From contig NZ_PJRO01000024.1 in NCBI RefSeq assembly GCF_002858745.1, forward strand, positions 1 through 39,714: 39,714 nt of DNA. Reading direction: 5' to 3'. Origin of the DNA: Mesorhizobium loti. GTDB taxonomy: Bacteria; Pseudomonadota; Alphaproteobacteria; Rhizobiales; Rhizobiaceae. Below, in pieces: positions 32,286 to 39,714 of the stretch. The position numbers and the translations under genes are program-made. Position 1 is the stretch's first letter. Every line of letters begins with the position of its first letter. The notes beneath the pieces are model-generated. The model saw only the letters and a program-made list of their open reading frames with translations, did no database searches and was not told the origin of the DNA.

Positions 32286-33227
32286 TCAGTCGTAGAGAAC
32301 GGCTGCGATCTCGGGCTTGTCGATGTTGGTCTTGTCGTACCAGTAGAAGCCGGTATCGATCTTCTTGTCGACGGTTTCGCCCTTGCTGGCCTTCACCGCG
32401 GCTTCGACCGTCTTGTAGCCGATGCCGACCGGGTTCTGGGTGATGGCGCCGGCCATCAGGCCGTCCTTGATCGCCTGCTTCTGCAGCGCGCCGGAATCGA
32501 AGCCGATGATGGTGACCTTGCTGCCCAGTTCCTTGACGCCGTTGACCACACCGATCGCCGAGCCTTCATTGGTGCCGAACACGCCCTTCAGGTCCGGATT
32601 GCCCTGCAGGATCGACTTGGTGATCTCGGTCGACTGCAGCTGGTCGCCACCACCATACTGCACCGAGACGATCTCGATCTTCGGATAGGCTTCCTTGATG
32701 CGGTTGACGAAGCCGTCGCGGCGGTCGATGCCGGTGCGGCTGGTCTGGTCGTGGGCGACCACGGCGATCTTGCCTTCCGAGCCGATCAGCTCGGCCATCT
32801 TGTCGGCGGCAAGGGCTGCCGCGGCAACGCTGTCGGTGGCAGCGGTAGCGACCGGAATGTCGCTGTCGACGCCGGAGTCGAAGGCGACGATCGGGATGCC
32901 GGCGGTCTTTGCCTGCTCGAGCAGCGGAATAGCGGCCTGGCTGTCCAGCGCGGCGAAACCGATGGCGGCCGGCTTCTTGGCGATGGCGGCGCTCAGCATG
33001 TCGATCTGGCGATCGACCTGGGCTTCGGTATCCGGACCTTCGAAGGTGACGTTGACGCCAAGGTCAGCGCCGGCCTTGTCGGCACCGGCTTTCACCGCCT
33101 GCCAGAACTGATGCTGGAAGCCCTTCGAAATCAGGGCGACATAAGGCTTGTCCTGCGCGACGGCCGGCGAGGCGAGCGCGAACAGGGCGGCGCCGGCGGC
33201 GCCGATCAACAGACGTCTGGTAATCAC
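32286..33227 (-). CDS. sugar ABC transporter periplasmic binding protein
   Basis: A 313-residue RbsB-type binding protein. The signal peptide is RRLLIGAAGAALFALASPAV with cleavage after AQ. The two lobes read KPYVALISKGFQHQFW, IGFAALDSQAAIPLLEQA, IVAFDSGV, KIAVVAHDQTSRTG, GVFGTNEGSAIGVV and VTIIGFDSGA, the standard order. The start is GTG at 33227, with GGAGG about eight bases upstream; a GTG five codons earlier would overlap that site. It is the capture component of the operon's sugar importer. By context the ligand is L-fucose or a related sugar. Confidence 0.92.
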   Translation of the reverse strand: MITRRLLIGAAGAALFALASPAVAQDKPYVALISKGFQHQFWQAVKAGADKAGADLGVNVTFEGPDTEAQVDRQIDMLSAAIAKKPAAIGFAALDSQAAIPLLEQAKTAGIPIVAFDSGVDSDIPVATAATDSVAAAALAADKMAELIGSEGKIAVVAHDQTSRTGIDRRDGFVNRIKEAYPKIEIVSVQYGGGDQLQSTEITKSILQGNPDLKGVFGTNEGSAIGVVNGVKELGSKVTIIGFDSGALQKQAIKDGLMAGAITQNPVGIGYKTVEAAVKASKGETVDKKIDTGFYWYDKTNIDKPEIAAVLYD

Positions 33228-33323
33228 TTTGAGGTCCTCCACAGTTGTTGTTTTCCACCACGCACGCTGGCGCGGCTTCCTGGCGGGCAGTTCTTCAGAC
33301 CGCCAGAACTTGAGCGCCGGATG

Positions 33324-34325
33324 TCACGACGCATTCCTGTTGCGCAGCATGTCGATGTAGACGGCGAGGATGATGATCGTTCCGGTGATCACCGTCTGCC
33401 ATTCCTGGGGCACCGACATGATGCGCAGGCCGTTGGCGAGCACCGAGATGATCAGCGCGCCGATCAGGGTGCCGAGGATGGTGCCGCTGCCGCCCGCCAA
33501 CGAGGTACCGCCGATGACGACGGCGGCGATGGCGTCGAGCTCGTAGCCTTGGCCCAGCGCCGGCTGCGCCGAATTCAGCCGCGAGGCGATCAGCAGCCCG
33601 GCGATGCCGCAGATGGCGCCGGCCAGCGTGTAGACGGCGACCTTCCAGCCCCTGGTATTGACGCCCGACAGACGCACCGCTTCCTCGTTGGAGCCCAGCG
33701 CGAAGGTGTAGCGGCCAAGCGCGGTGCGGGTCAGCACCAGGCTGATGACGATGGCGACCGCGAACAGCACCAGCACGCCGTTGGGCACCGGCACCGCCGG
33801 GATGACCGTGCCAACGATCGAACCCTGCGAGATGGATGTGAAGCCGGGCGTGCCGTTGAAATAGATCGGCCGCGTGCCGGAAATGACGAGCGACAGTCCC
33901 TTGAGGATCAGCATCATGCCGAGCGTGGCGATGAAGGGCGGGATGCGCAGCCGGGCGACGATGTTGCCGGTGACGAAACCGGCACCGGCACCTGCCAGGA
34001 TCGCGCCGGCAATGCCCAGCGGCAGCGGCAGTCCGAGGAAGGTCAGCACGACACCGGCGATGACCGCGCAGAATGTCATCAGAGTGCCGACCGACAGGTC
34101 GATGCCGCCGGTGATGATGACGACGGTGGCGGCGATGGCCAGCACGCCGTTGACCGACGTCGCCTGCAGGATCGCCAGTATGTTGCTGGTCTGCAGGAAA
34201 TTGGGCGAGGCCAGGCTGAAGACAACAAAGAGGAGGATGAGGCTGCCGAAGGCGAGCAGCTTGTAGCGGGCACCGCCGGCGCCTTGCGATTTGCCGATCA
34301 GGCCGGCGAGGAAATTGTCGCTCAT
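33324..34325 (-). CDS. sugar ABC transporter permease (RbsC type)
   Basis: A 333-residue inner-membrane permease with about nine helices. LAIAATVVIITGGIDLSVGT is the family signature, and RIPPFIATLGMMLILKGLSL and NTRGWKVAVYTLAGAICGIAG follow in the expected places. ELDAIAAVVIGGTSLAGGSG is the conserved cytoplasmic loop that meets the ATPase. It sits 12 bases after the ATPase gene. Confidence 0.93.
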   Translation of the reverse strand: MSDNFLAGLIGKSQGAGGARYKLLAFGSLILLFVVFSLASPNFLQTSNILAILQATSVNGVLAIAATVVIITGGIDLSVGTLMTFCAVIAGVVLTFLGLPLPLGIAGAILAGAGAGFVTGNIVARLRIPPFIATLGMMLILKGLSLVISGTRPIYFNGTPGFTSISQGSIVGTVIPAVPVPNGVLVLFAVAIVISLVLTRTALGRYTFALGSNEEAVRLSGVNTRGWKVAVYTLAGAICGIAGLLIASRLNSAQPALGQGYELDAIAAVVIGGTSLAGGSGTILGTLIGALIISVLANGLRIMSVPQEWQTVITGTIIILAVYIDMLRNRNAS

Positions 34326-34337
34326 GTCTTTCCTTTC

Positions 34338-35840
34338 CTAGGCCGCCGCGCCACGCATCGTCGCCAGTCGCATGATGTCTTCCTGCGGCGCACCCGCCGG
34401 CAGGAAGCCGGTGAGCCGGCCCTCGCACATCACCGCGATGCGATGGCTGAGCCGCAGCACCTCCGGCAATTCGGACGAAATGACGATGATGGCCTTGCCC
34501 TCGGCTGCGAGCGCATTGAGCAGCTTGTAGATTTCGCTCTTGGCGCCGATATCGATACCGCGCGTCGGCTCGTCGAAGATCAGGACCTTGCAATCACGCA
34601 GCAGCCACTTGGCGATGACGATCTTCTGCTGGTTGCCGCCAGAAAGCAGGCGCGCCGGCTGGCGATCCGACGGCGTCTTGATGGCGAGCTTCTCGATGTA
34701 TTCGTTTGCCGCCGCATGCATGGCCTGTTCGTCGAGGATGCCGAACAGCTTGCTGAAACGCGGAATGCTGGCGAGCGCGATGTTGTTGCGCACGTCGAGG
34801 CCTGTCGCCAGGCCGAGCGCCTTGCGATCCTCGGACAGGTAGCCGATGCCACAACGAACCGCATCCTGCGGCGCTACGACATCGATGCGCTTGCCGCCAA
34901 GCAGGATCTCGCCGCTATCTGCCTTGTCGGCGCCGAAGATCAGCCGCGCCACTTCGGTGCGGCCAGCCCCCATCAGCCCGGCAAAGCCGAGGATTTCGCC
35001 TGCCTTGACCGCGAAGGAGACGTCGCGCACCTGTGTAGCGCGCGTCAGGCCGCGCACTTCCAGCGCAACGGGTGCTGCTGACAGGTCGGGTGCAGCGGGT
35101 GCCTCATTGTCGATCTCGCGGCCGACCATCATCGAGATGATCTTCGAAATCGGCGTTTCCCTGGCGTCGACCGTACCGACATAGGCACCGTCGCGCATCA
35201 CCGTGACGCGGTCGGCGATGCGTTTGATCTCGTCCATCTTGTGCGAGATGTAGACGATGCCGACGCCATCGGCCTTAAGGCGGTTGATGATGGCAAAGAG
35301 CTCGTTCACTTCCTTGTCGTTGAGAGCGGCTGTCGGTTCATCCATGATCAGGATGCGCGAGCGGAACGACAATGCCTTGGCGATCTCCACCATCTGCTGC
35401 CTGGCGATGGTGAGGGAACCGACCAAAGTGCGCGGATCGAGCGAAAGCTGCATGCTCTTGAAGACATCGGCAGCGTAGGCGTTGAGCGCGACCTCGTCGA
35501 GCAGCAACCCGCCAGCCTTGCGCGGCTCGCGCCCGATCAGGATGTTCTGGGCGGCGGTGAGATGCGGCATCAGGATCAACTCCTGATGGATGATGCCGAT
35601 GCCGGCGGCGATCGCCGCGCGCGGCGAGCCGAGATCGACCGGCTGGCCACCGACCAGCACCTCGCCGGCGTCCTGCCGGTAGATGCCGGCCAGGATCTTC
35701 ATCAGCGTTGACTTGCCGGCGCCGTTTTCGCCCATCAGGGCGTGGACCTCGCCGGGGCGCAGGTCGAACTCGGCGCCCTTGAGGGCGCGCACGCCCGGGA
35801 ACGCCTTGTCGATGCCCCGCATGGTGACGAGGTCGGTCAT
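34338..35840 (-). CDS. sugar ABC transporter ATP-binding protein (RbsA type)
   Basis: A 500-residue ATPase with two nucleotide-binding domains, as usual for ribose/monosaccharide importers. Domain one: MGENGAGKSTLMK (Walker A), LTIARQQMVEIAKAL (signature region), ILIMDEPTAAL (Walker B). Domain two: GLMGAGRTEVARLIF (degenerate Walker A), LSGGNQQKIVIAKWL (signature), VLIFDEPTRGIDIG (Walker B). The ATG at 35840 begins one base after the stop of the dehydrogenase gene; the 50-codon extension upstream overlaps that gene and is rejected. Confidence 0.94.
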   Translation of the reverse strand: MTDLVTMRGIDKAFPGVRALKGAEFDLRPGEVHALMGENGAGKSTLMKILAGIYRQDAGEVLVGGQPVDLGSPRAAIAAGIGIIHQELILMPHLTAAQNILIGREPRKAGGLLLDEVALNAYAADVFKSMQLSLDPRTLVGSLTIARQQMVEIAKALSFRSRILIMDEPTAALNDKEVNELFAIINRLKADGVGIVYISHKMDEIKRIADRVTVMRDGAYVGTVDARETPISKIISMMVGREIDNEAPAAPDLSAAPVALEVRGLTRATQVRDVSFAVKAGEILGFAGLMGAGRTEVARLIFGADKADSGEILLGGKRIDVVAPQDAVRCGIGYLSEDRKALGLATGLDVRNNIALASIPRFSKLFGILDEQAMHAAANEYIEKLAIKTPSDRQPARLLSGGNQQKIVIAKWLLRDCKVLIFDEPTRGIDIGAKSEIYKLLNALAAEGKAIIVISSELPEVLRLSHRIAVMCEGRLTGFLPAGAPQEDIMRLATMRGAAA

Positions 35841-35841
35841 C

Positions 35842-36570
35842 TCAGGCCGTCCAGCCGCCATCGATGATATAGGTGTGCCCGGTCGTGAAGGTGGCGCCGG
35901 CCAGGTAGACGACGAGATCGGCCACTTCGTCGGCGGTGCCGATGCGGCCCATCGGCTGGCGCGCGACGAAGGCCTTGCGGGCGGCCTCATAATCGCCGGT
36001 GGCCCTCAGCCGTCCCTCGAGCGACGGGCTGTCGACCGTTCCGGGGCAGATGGCGTTGCAGCGGATGCCACGCGACACGAAGTCGACGGCAACCGATTTG
36101 GTGAGCCCGATCACCGCCGCCTTGCTGGCGGAGTAGGCGAAGCGGTTCGGCACGCCTTTGATGGAAGACGCGACCGTCGCCATGTTGATGATGCAGCCGG
36201 AGCCGCGCTCCAGCATGCCGGGCAGCACGGCCTTGATGGTGCGGATCTGCGCCCTGAAGTTGAGGTCGAGAGCGAAATCCATCTCGTCCTCGGTGCACTC
36301 CAGGATGGAGCCGTTGTGGACGACGCCGGCGCAGTTGAAGAGGATGTCGACGGGCCCCGTTTCAGCCACCGCGGCATTGACCGCGGCACCGTCCAGCACA
36401 TCGAGCACCCTGGTCTCGATGCCGTTTCCGACGAGCTCAGACAAAAGATCCGCGTTGATGTCGGTGGCGACGACGCGGGCGCCAGCCTTTGCAAGCGCGA
36501 CGGCCGAGGCGCGGCCGATGCCTTGCGCGGCGGCGGTCACAAGACAGCATTTCCCTGCCAGCTCGGCCAT
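35842..36570 (-). CDS. SDR dehydrogenase, probable 2-keto-3-deoxy-L-fuconate dehydrogenase
   Basis: A 242-residue Rossmann-fold dehydrogenase. TAAAQGIGRASAVALAKAG is the cofactor loop, with VATDIN suggesting NAD. FNCAGVVHNGSI, the catalytic Ser in NMATVASS, and YSASKAAVIGLTKSVAVDFV with Tyr and Lys follow. RCNAICPGTVDSPSL places it in the DHRS6-like branch that includes 2-keto-3-deoxy-L-fuconate dehydrogenase. It is the first gene of the operon and lies directly behind the operator region. The product is the diketo acid cleaved by the hydrolase at 31322. Confidence 0.86.
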   Translation of the reverse strand: MAELAGKCCLVTAAAQGIGRASAVALAKAGARVVATDINADLLSELVGNGIETRVLDVLDGAAVNAAVAETGPVDILFNCAGVVHNGSILECTEDEMDFALDLNFRAQIRTIKAVLPGMLERGSGCIINMATVASSIKGVPNRFAYSASKAAVIGLTKSVAVDFVSRGIRCNAICPGTVDSPSLEGRLRATGDYEAARKAFVARQPMGRIGTADEVADLVVYLAGATFTTGHTYIIDGGWTA

Positions 36571-36634
36571 GTGAATTCCTCCCGTACCGCGCCTATCCAG
36601 CGGACGGTTTCCAATATTTCAGCATCGGTCATGC

Positions 36635-36675
36635 TGTCAAGTGGTCAGACCACTTGCTGTCAGGTGGCCAGACCA
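36635..36675. promoter_or_regulatory. operator pair and -35 box for the sugar operon (GntR/FadR type)
   Basis: CAAGTGGTC-A-GACCACTTG (36638-36656) is a perfect 19-bp palindrome; its core TGGTCAGACCA fits the FadR-subfamily pattern. A second core, TGGCCAGACCA, lies at 36665-36675, 23 bases on. On the minus strand TTGACA (36640-36635) overlaps the first operator and is followed by a weak AT-rich -10 near 36617-36612. A bound repressor would block the operon promoter. Confidence 0.7.
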
Positions 36676-36774
36676 ATAGATACAGCAAGTAGGCTTCCGC
36701 TATGGTCGCCGCCAGATTATGGTCTCACGGGGGCGGAGCCGATTTGCCGGCCGACCCGGACAGAGGGTACGGGT

Positions 36775-37467
36775 TTGAAACTTCAGGCTGTCTCCAACAG
36801 GAAGCTCTATCTGCAGATCGCCGACCAGATCCGGGATCAGATCTTGTCGGGAGAAGCGAGCCCCGGCCAGCAACTGCCCTCGGAACGCGATCTTGCGGCA
36901 TCGCTCGGCGTCTCGCGACCAACGGTGCGCGAAGCGTTGATCGCGCTGGAAGTGGCCGGCATGCTGGAGGTTCGGGTCGGCGTTGGCGCCTTCCTGAAAG
37001 CGCCCGCCAATCCAACCGAAGCCTTGCCGGATGTCGGACATTCGCCGATCGAGGTCATGACGGTGCGCCGCCTGCTGGAGCCAGAGGCGGCTGCCCAGGC
37101 CTCCCAGCACATTTCGGCGGAAGGACGGCGGCGGCTGAAAGCGGCGATCGTGGCTTTGCGTGACGAGACGGCCCATGGCGACTGGTCGAACGACAGCGAC
37201 CGCGCCTTTCACATGACGATCGTGGAAAACTGCGGCAACCGGCTGCTGCGCGAGATGATCTCGCAGCTTTGGGCATCTCGCTCGGAAGAGATCGACCAAC
37301 AGTTCCATCGGCACCTTGCCGAGGCGCCCGTGCTGCGCAGCCACATCCTCGACGATCACGAGGCCATCTGTACCGCTATCTTGACAGGAGAGGCCGACAA
37401 GGCGCGCGCCGCCATGGCCGCGCACCTGACCTATGTCGAAGAGGCCATGCTGCGCGTATGGGATTGA
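36775..37467 (+). CDS. GntR family regulator, FadR/FCD subfamily
   Basis: A 230-residue repressor. The N-terminal winged helix is complete: LYLQIADQIRDQILSGEASP, LPSERDLAASLGVSRPTVRE and ALIALEVAGMLEV. The C-terminal FCD ligand domain has the metal or ligand His residues in DRAFHMTIVE and HILDDHEAI. The start is TTG at 36775 with GAGGG seven bases upstream; no ATG exists near the proper N-terminus. It is divergent from the sugar operon, and two FadR-type operators lie between, so it should repress the operon until a pathway intermediate binds. Confidence 0.9.
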   Translation: MKLQAVSNRKLYLQIADQIRDQILSGEASPGQQLPSERDLAASLGVSRPTVREALIALEVAGMLEVRVGVGAFLKAPANPTEALPDVGHSPIEVMTVRRLLEPEAAAQASQHISAEGRRRLKAAIVALRDETAHGDWSNDSDRAFHMTIVENCGNRLLREMISQLWASRSEEIDQQFHRHLAEAPVLRSHILDDHEAICTAILTGEADKARAAMAAHLTYVEEAMLRVWD

Positions 37468-37737
37468 TCACGGCCGGATCATCGGAGATTCCGCTCGCTT
37501 CGGCAGGCCATTCCTGCGGCGTTCCGGAACGCATCCCCTACTTCGCGAACGACGGCGGAGAGCGCATGGTGCCAGGACCCTTGCCGGAATGCCGATGGCA
37601 CGGATGATGCGCGTGCATGAACTAAGTTTCTGATTTGATATAGACTTTAATACAGGCATCTTTCCTTTTGCAGCTATTCTGTCACAAGATGACGTGTCGC
37701 AAACATTTGGCGGGACGATTTCTGACAGGAGAGAGCA

Positions 37738-38667
37738 ATGACTTTTTTCTATGTGATTTTGGCATTCATTGTCGGGTTGTTGATTGGCTGGTTTTTATGG
37801 GGGCGCCTGCGGGATGAACTTGCGCGTGCGCAAGGCGATCTCGAAAGCATCCGCAACGAGCGCGACAGGCTGAAATCCGATGCGAAGCGCCTGACCGGCG
37901 ATCTGGAAACCTGCGCCAACGCACGCGCCGATCTGGAGCGGCAATTGCGCGCATCAAAATCCGCCCCAGCGACTCCGCTGCTGGCTTCATCGGCAACGGT
38001 TTCCGCAGCCGCCAGCAAGCCCGTGCAAGCCAAGGCTGCCGCGGCCGGCACAGCTGCAGCCAAGGCACCCGCAACGCCCGCAGCCAAGCCGGCCACGGCA
38101 AAGGCCGCCCCAGCGAAGACGGCTGCAGCCAAGCCGGCCACGGCAAAGGCACCTGCCGTCAAGGCGCCCCCAGCCAAGGCGCCTGCAACCAAGCCGGCCA
38201 CGGCAAAGGCACCTGCCGTCAAGGCGGCCCCGGCCAAGGCGCCCGCGGCCAAGCCGGCCACGGCAAAGGCACCTGCCGTCAAGGCGGCCCCGGCCAAGGC
38301 GCCTGCAACCAAGCCAACCGTGGCAAAGGCCCCCACAGCCAAGGCAGCTCCAGCCAAGGCAACCCCAGCAAAGACGCCTGCGGCCAAGCCGGCCAAATCT
38401 GCCAAATCGTCGGCTGGAGACGACCTGCGCCGCCTAATCGGCATCGGCCCTGTCAATCAGCGTCGCCTGAAAGAACACGGCATCACGACCTATGCCCAGA
38501 TAGCGGGATGGACCGCGACGGACATCCAGCGCGTGGAAGAATATCTCCAGTTCGATGGACGCATCGAGCGCGAGCGTTGGGTCCAGCAGGCCAAGCTCCT
38601 GGCTTCCGGCGATGAAAAGGAATTCGCGCGCCAATTCCCTACGGCTGGAAGTTCCAACAACACCTGA
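37738..38667 (+). CDS. membrane-anchored Ala/Lys/Pro-repeat protein with C-terminal helix-hairpin-helix
   Basis: A 309-residue protein in four parts. Residues 4-22 are one membrane helix. Residues 24-72 form a coiled coil (heptads of Leu and Arg). Residues about 95-225 are histone-H1-like Ala/Lys/Pro repeats, including four 20-residue units (122-201). Residues 228-290 hold a helix-hairpin-helix: LRRLIGIGPVNQRRLKEHGI and TTYAQIAGWTATDIQRV. The basic tail plus helix-hairpin-helix suggests DNA binding at the membrane; this is inference. GGAGAG precedes the ATG. Confidence 0.8.
   Translation: MTFFYVILAFIVGLLIGWFLWGRLRDELARAQGDLESIRNERDRLKSDAKRLTGDLETCANARADLERQLRASKSAPATPLLASSATVSAAASKPVQAKAAAAGTAAAKAPATPAAKPATAKAAPAKTAAAKPATAKAPAVKAPPAKAPATKPATAKAPAVKAAPAKAPAAKPATAKAPAVKAAPAKAPATKPTVAKAPTAKAAPAKATPAKTPAAKPAKSAKSSAGDDLRRLIGIGPVNQRRLKEHGITTYAQIAGWTATDIQRVEEYLQFDGRIERERWVQQAKLLASGDEKEFARQFPTAGSSNNT
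38101..38340 (+). repeat. four in-frame 60-bp tandem repeats
   Basis: Each 60-base unit encodes a 20-residue block of the AKPATAKAPAVKAAPAKAPA kind. Units two and three are nearly identical over long runs; units one and four have drifted. The period is exactly 60 bases with no spacer. Confidence 0.85.
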
Positions 38668-38837
38668 GCATTTCTCAAATCGGCGGCGCTGGGTCCCCCG
38701 CGTCGCCGCGAGCCTCATGGATAAGACCCGCGGCGTGCCGCAGGTTGCGAGCCCATCTTCGAATTCACAGAAGGATCGCACCAGTGTAGGTAAGCCCATC
38801 GCCGCCTGTTGTGGCGCACGGAGTGGGGGCGACGTTC

Positions 38838-39714
38838 ATGAAACTTAAGCGCTCGCTTCGTGCGAGACAGTCGCCAGTCTCCACGGGCGGCGAACAATAC
38901 GACACCGAACGTGCCCAGGCGGTGGTGCGGATCATCCTCACACCGATTTTTGGTTTCTATATTACGACGATCACGTTTCTCGATGGATTTGAGACCACCG
39001 GCCTCAATGCCGTCGCGGCCTATTTCGTCGCGTACATGCCTGTTTCATTTTTTCTCTACTGGTGGATCATCAGGAAGCCAGGCGCCTATGTGCGGCGACG
39101 CGCGCTCTCGATGGGCGGAGACTACACAGCCATCACCTTCGGCATGTCGATCGGGGGAGCTGCCCTGCTTCCAGTGTATTCGGCACTCCTTTGGGTGACA
39201 GTCGGCAACGGGCTTCGGTTTGGCGCACGCTATCTCGTCGTTTCCACGGGGCTGGCGCTGCTTTCACTCGCGGTCACCACCTACTTCAACTCGTTCTGGT
39301 GGGAGAACCCCTACGTGACCCTGACCCTGGTCATGACCACCATCCTGGTGCCGGCCTATATCTATGCGCTGCTCAAGCGGGTTCACGAGTCTTCCAACGC
39401 CGCGCATGAGGCAAACCTCGCCAAATCACGCTTCCTGGCGCAGGCCAGCCACGACCTGCGCCAGCCTATCCATGCCATCAGCCTGTTCACCGCCTGCCTG
39501 CGCGATACCGGGCTCGACCGCGAGCAGAAGCAGATGGTCGAGAATATCGATCGTTCGCTGCATTCGGTGTCGGGCCTGTTCCGCTCTCTGCTCGACATCT
39601 CGACGCTCGACAGCGGCAAGGTGACGCCGCATTTCGAAGTCGTCGCCGTGCAGGATATCGTCGATGAGGTGCTGACGCAGAATGCGGATCGGGCCGGCTG
39701 GTCCGGCACCACCT
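38838..39714 (+). CDS. sensor histidine kinase, N-terminal part (RpfC-like; runs off the window)
   Basis: An open frame from ATG 38838 to the window end, 292 codons, with no stop. After a basic N-terminus (SPVSTGGEQYDTERAQ) there are about five or six membrane helices (VRIILTPIFGFYITTITFL, ITFGMSIGGAALLPVYSALL, YLVVSTGLALLSLAVTTYF, VTLTLVMTTILVPAYIYALL). The dimerisation box is FLAQASHDLRQPIHAISLF with the phospho-His at residue 205, then LLDISTLDSGKV. The H-box and membrane layout resemble RpfC-type hybrid kinases; receiver domains, if any, lie outside. GGGGG lies about eight bases before the ATG. Confidence 0.85.
   Translation, partial: MKLKRSLRARQSPVSTGGEQYDTERAQAVVRIILTPIFGFYITTITFLDGFETTGLNAVAAYFVAYMPVSFFLYWWIIRKPGAYVRRRALSMGGDYTAITFGMSIGGAALLPVYSALLWVTVGNGLRFGARYLVVSTGLALLSLAVTTYFNSFWWENPYVTLTLVMTTILVPAYIYALLKRVHESSNAAHEANLAKSRFLAQASHDLRQPIHAISLFTACLRDTGLDREQKQMVENIDRSLHSVSGLFRSLLDISTLDSGKVTPHFEVVAVQDIVDEVLTQNADRAGWSGTT

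Noticed and set aside
32232..35081. A 949-codon open frame on the plus strand across three ABC transporter genes.
   Set aside because: It is antisense to three intact genes and has no recognisable domain or hydrophobic pattern.
38101..38340. A possible CRISPR-like or satellite array.
   Set aside because: The 60-base units are contiguous, in frame and encode a regular Ala/Lys/Pro repeat; there are no spacers.

Overview
The window looks like chromosomal DNA of a rhizobial alphaproteobacterium, most probably Mesorhizobium or a close relative. The evidence is high GC with strong GC3 bias, an lpiA-acvB pair, two DUF982 proteins, GGAAC-N18-TT promoters of the EcfG/RpoE2 type and a rhizobial palindromic intergenic repeat. 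I saw no rRNA, tRNA, CRISPR array, transposase or phage gene. The assignment rests on reading alone, without a database search.

Layout. 0-2.8 kb: trpA, a TetR regulator and a GAPDH gene. 2.8-5.6 kb (minus strand): an Asp-nucleophile alpha/beta hydrolase, a tandem-DUF982 protein, an MscS channel and a DoxX protein. 5.8-11.3 kb: a stress-type accessory zone with a truncated response regulator, a 25-residue membrane peptide, a membrane protein, an FAD oxidoreductase and several very small proteins; at least two of these genes sit behind EcfG-type promoters. 11.3-21.6 kb: a LuxR-type response regulator, a phosphopantetheinyl transferase, a polyamine-type GNAT and a 1350-residue membrane NRPS-like protein, all on the minus strand and divergent from lpiA-acvB. 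21.6-27.7 kb: a MmyB-type regulator with a divergent SnoaL-like gene, a double GNAT, a secreted small protein, a DUF982 protein, an MFS transporter and a Fic protein behind a repeat array. 28.0-37.5 kb: an eight-gene minus-strand operon for uptake and non-phosphorylative breakdown of L-fucose (or a related sugar), with a divergent GntR regulator. 37.7 kb to the end: an Ala/Lys/Pro-repeat protein with a C-terminal helix-hairpin-helix, and the start of a hybrid-type histidine kinase that runs off the window.

The most interesting system is at 12.1-21.6 kb. The large protein has the order adenylation domain, carrier domain, then three copies of (two membrane helices plus a hexapeptide beta-helix-like domain). 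That is the layout of epsilon-poly-L-lysine synthetase. Its hand-extracted specificity residues (D-F-E-A-L-G-T-V-T-K) carry an acidic residue as in basic-amino-acid domains. It is coupled to a BltD-like amine acetyltransferase and an Sfp-type activating enzyme, and it is divergent from the genes that make and hydrolyse lysyl-phosphatidylglycerol. I infer a locus for cationic envelope chemistry: a lysine- or ornithine-based isopeptide together with lysyl-lipid.

The catabolic operon is nearly a closed pathway: sugar dehydrogenase, L-fuconate dehydratase, 2-keto-3-deoxy-fuconate dehydrogenase, diketo-acid hydrolase (giving pyruvate and L-lactate), and an FMN L-lactate dehydrogenase that recovers the lactate. 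Only a lactonase is not visible.
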